Origin: an uncultured Actinomycetes bacterium
Lineage (GTDB): Bacteria; Actinomycetota; Actinomycetes; S36-B12
Length of the DNA stretch: 5,429 nucleotides
Assembly (NCBI GenBank): GCA_937876275.1
Contig: CALFIA010000005.1
Location: 1-5,429 of the forward strand
Reading direction: 5' to 3'
Numbering within the stretch: position 1 is the first letter of the stretch; each line of letters opens with the position of its first letter. Positions 4,999 to 5,429 of the stretch are shown here, piece by piece. The notes beneath the pieces are model-generated. The model saw only the letters and a program-made list of their open reading frames with translations, did not search any database and was not told the origin of the DNA. The position numbers and the translations under genes are program-made.

Positions 4999-5429
4999 GT
5001 GAGCAACTCCATTGGTGTCGATGTCGGCGGGACGAAAATCCTCGCCGGTCTCGTTGACGATGCCGGAAACGTGCTCACCACCGCGCGACGCCCCACGCCT
5101 GCTCATGATCCTGCGGCTGTTCTCGCAGTAGTCGCGGAGGTCGTGCGCGAGCTCATGGCCGAATCTGCAGCCCCTGTGGTTGGTGTCGGACTCGGCATCG
5201 CCGGACAGGTCGAGAACACGCGATCGACCGTGCTCTGGGCACCGAACCTGAAATGGTCGCGAGTGGAAGTGCGCGCGATTCTCGAGGCAGATCTCGGGAT
5301 CACCGTCATCGCCGAGAACGATGCCAATGCGGCTGCCTGGGGCGAGTTCGTGTTCGGTGCAGGTGCCGATGTCGACGACCTCACTGTCGTGACGGTCGGC
5401 ACCGGTATCGGTGGCGGAGTCATCGTCGG
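4999..5429 (+). CDS. glk: ROK-family glucokinase, N-terminal part (runs off the right edge)
   Basis: The visible 143 codons cover the N-terminal domain and the start of the second domain of a ROK sugar kinase, most likely glucokinase: glucose + ATP (or polyphosphate) gives glucose 6-phosphate, in the cytosol. Seen in order: the phosphate-binding loop GVDVGGTK (6-13), VGLGIAGQVE (63-72), WAPNLKW (80-86), and IAENDANAAAWGE (104-116) with the probable catalytic base Asp108. TVGTGIGGGVI (132-142) follows. The ROK Cys zinc motif lies beyond the window, so polyphosphate use and repressor activity cannot be judged. There is no N-terminal DNA-binding domain, which argues for an enzyme and not a NagC/XylR-type repressor. 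An in-frame GTG at 4993 is an alternative start; 4999 is chosen because of the TAGGCT box 6 nt before it. The gene is in the same frame as the small protein upstream. Confidence 0.9.
   Translation, partial: MSNSIGVDVGGTKILAGLVDDAGNVLTTARRPTPAHDPAAVLAVVAEVVRELMAESAAPVVGVGLGIAGQVENTRSTVLWAPNLKWSRVEVRAILEADLGITVIAENDANAAAWGEFVFGAGADVDDLTVVTVGTGIGGGVIV

Noticed and set aside
4400..5106. Minus-strand open frames of 120-146 codons under the ATPase, small-protein and ROK genes.
   Set aside because: They run against well-supported plus-strand genes with Shine-Dalgarno sites and family motifs, and have no recognisable domain.

Overview
The window looks like chromosomal DNA of a high-GC Gram-positive bacterium (Actinomycetia). 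The base composition is GC-rich, GTG starts are common, and several genes appear to be read from leaderless mRNAs. The gene set (acyl-CoA ligase, SRPBCC protein, ArsA-like ATPase, small CxxC protein, ROK glucokinase, polyprenol-dependent mannosyltransferase) resembles, from memory, the Mycobacterium tuberculosis Rv2181-Rv2188c region (fadD15, SRPBCC Rv2185c, ArsA-like Rv2184c, a GT87 mannosyltransferase and PIM-synthesis genes) and the glucokinase locus of Streptomyces. The genus cannot be told from this window. No RNA gene, mobile element, CRISPR array or long repeat was seen.

Layout. Positions 1-2257 are on the minus strand: a FadD15-type long-chain acyl-CoA synthetase (455-2257), then the N-terminal 142 codons of a GT87 membrane mannosyltransferase (1-428, running off the left edge). 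Positions 2258-2364 are a 107-bp divergent promoter region with a near-perfect 15-bp inverted repeat. On the plus strand follow a calcineurin-like metallophosphoesterase (2365-3144), an SRPBCC lipid-binding-fold protein (3179-3634), an ArsA-type ATPase whose P-loop has lost both signature lysines (3615-4661), a small protein with an H-x5-H-x2-C-x2-C cluster (4654-4989), and the first 143 codons of a ROK-family glucokinase (4999-end). The three genes from SRPBCC to the small protein overlap (20 and 8 nt) and are probably translationally coupled.

How they may work together. The named activities are fatty-acid activation, a hydrophobic-ligand fold, an ArsA/Get3-like protein with a C-terminal HSP20-like domain, mannolipid-type glycosyl transfer and glucose phosphorylation. 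An envelope lipid or glycolipid role is plausible, but this is inference from neighbourhood.

Most notable signals. (1) The four genes without a Shine-Dalgarno sequence (GT87, phosphoesterase, SRPBCC, ROK) each have a -10-like hexamer exactly 6 nt before the start codon; three are TAGNCT. The other genes have purine-rich ribosome sites. (2) The ROK -10 box contains the stop codon of the upstream gene. (3) The ArsA-like protein is a probable pseudo-ATPase. (4) The acyl-CoA synthetase start should be moved to an internal GTG with a strong Shine-Dalgarno, which opens a regulatory region containing the palindrome. (5) Its C-terminal adenylation lysine appears displaced.
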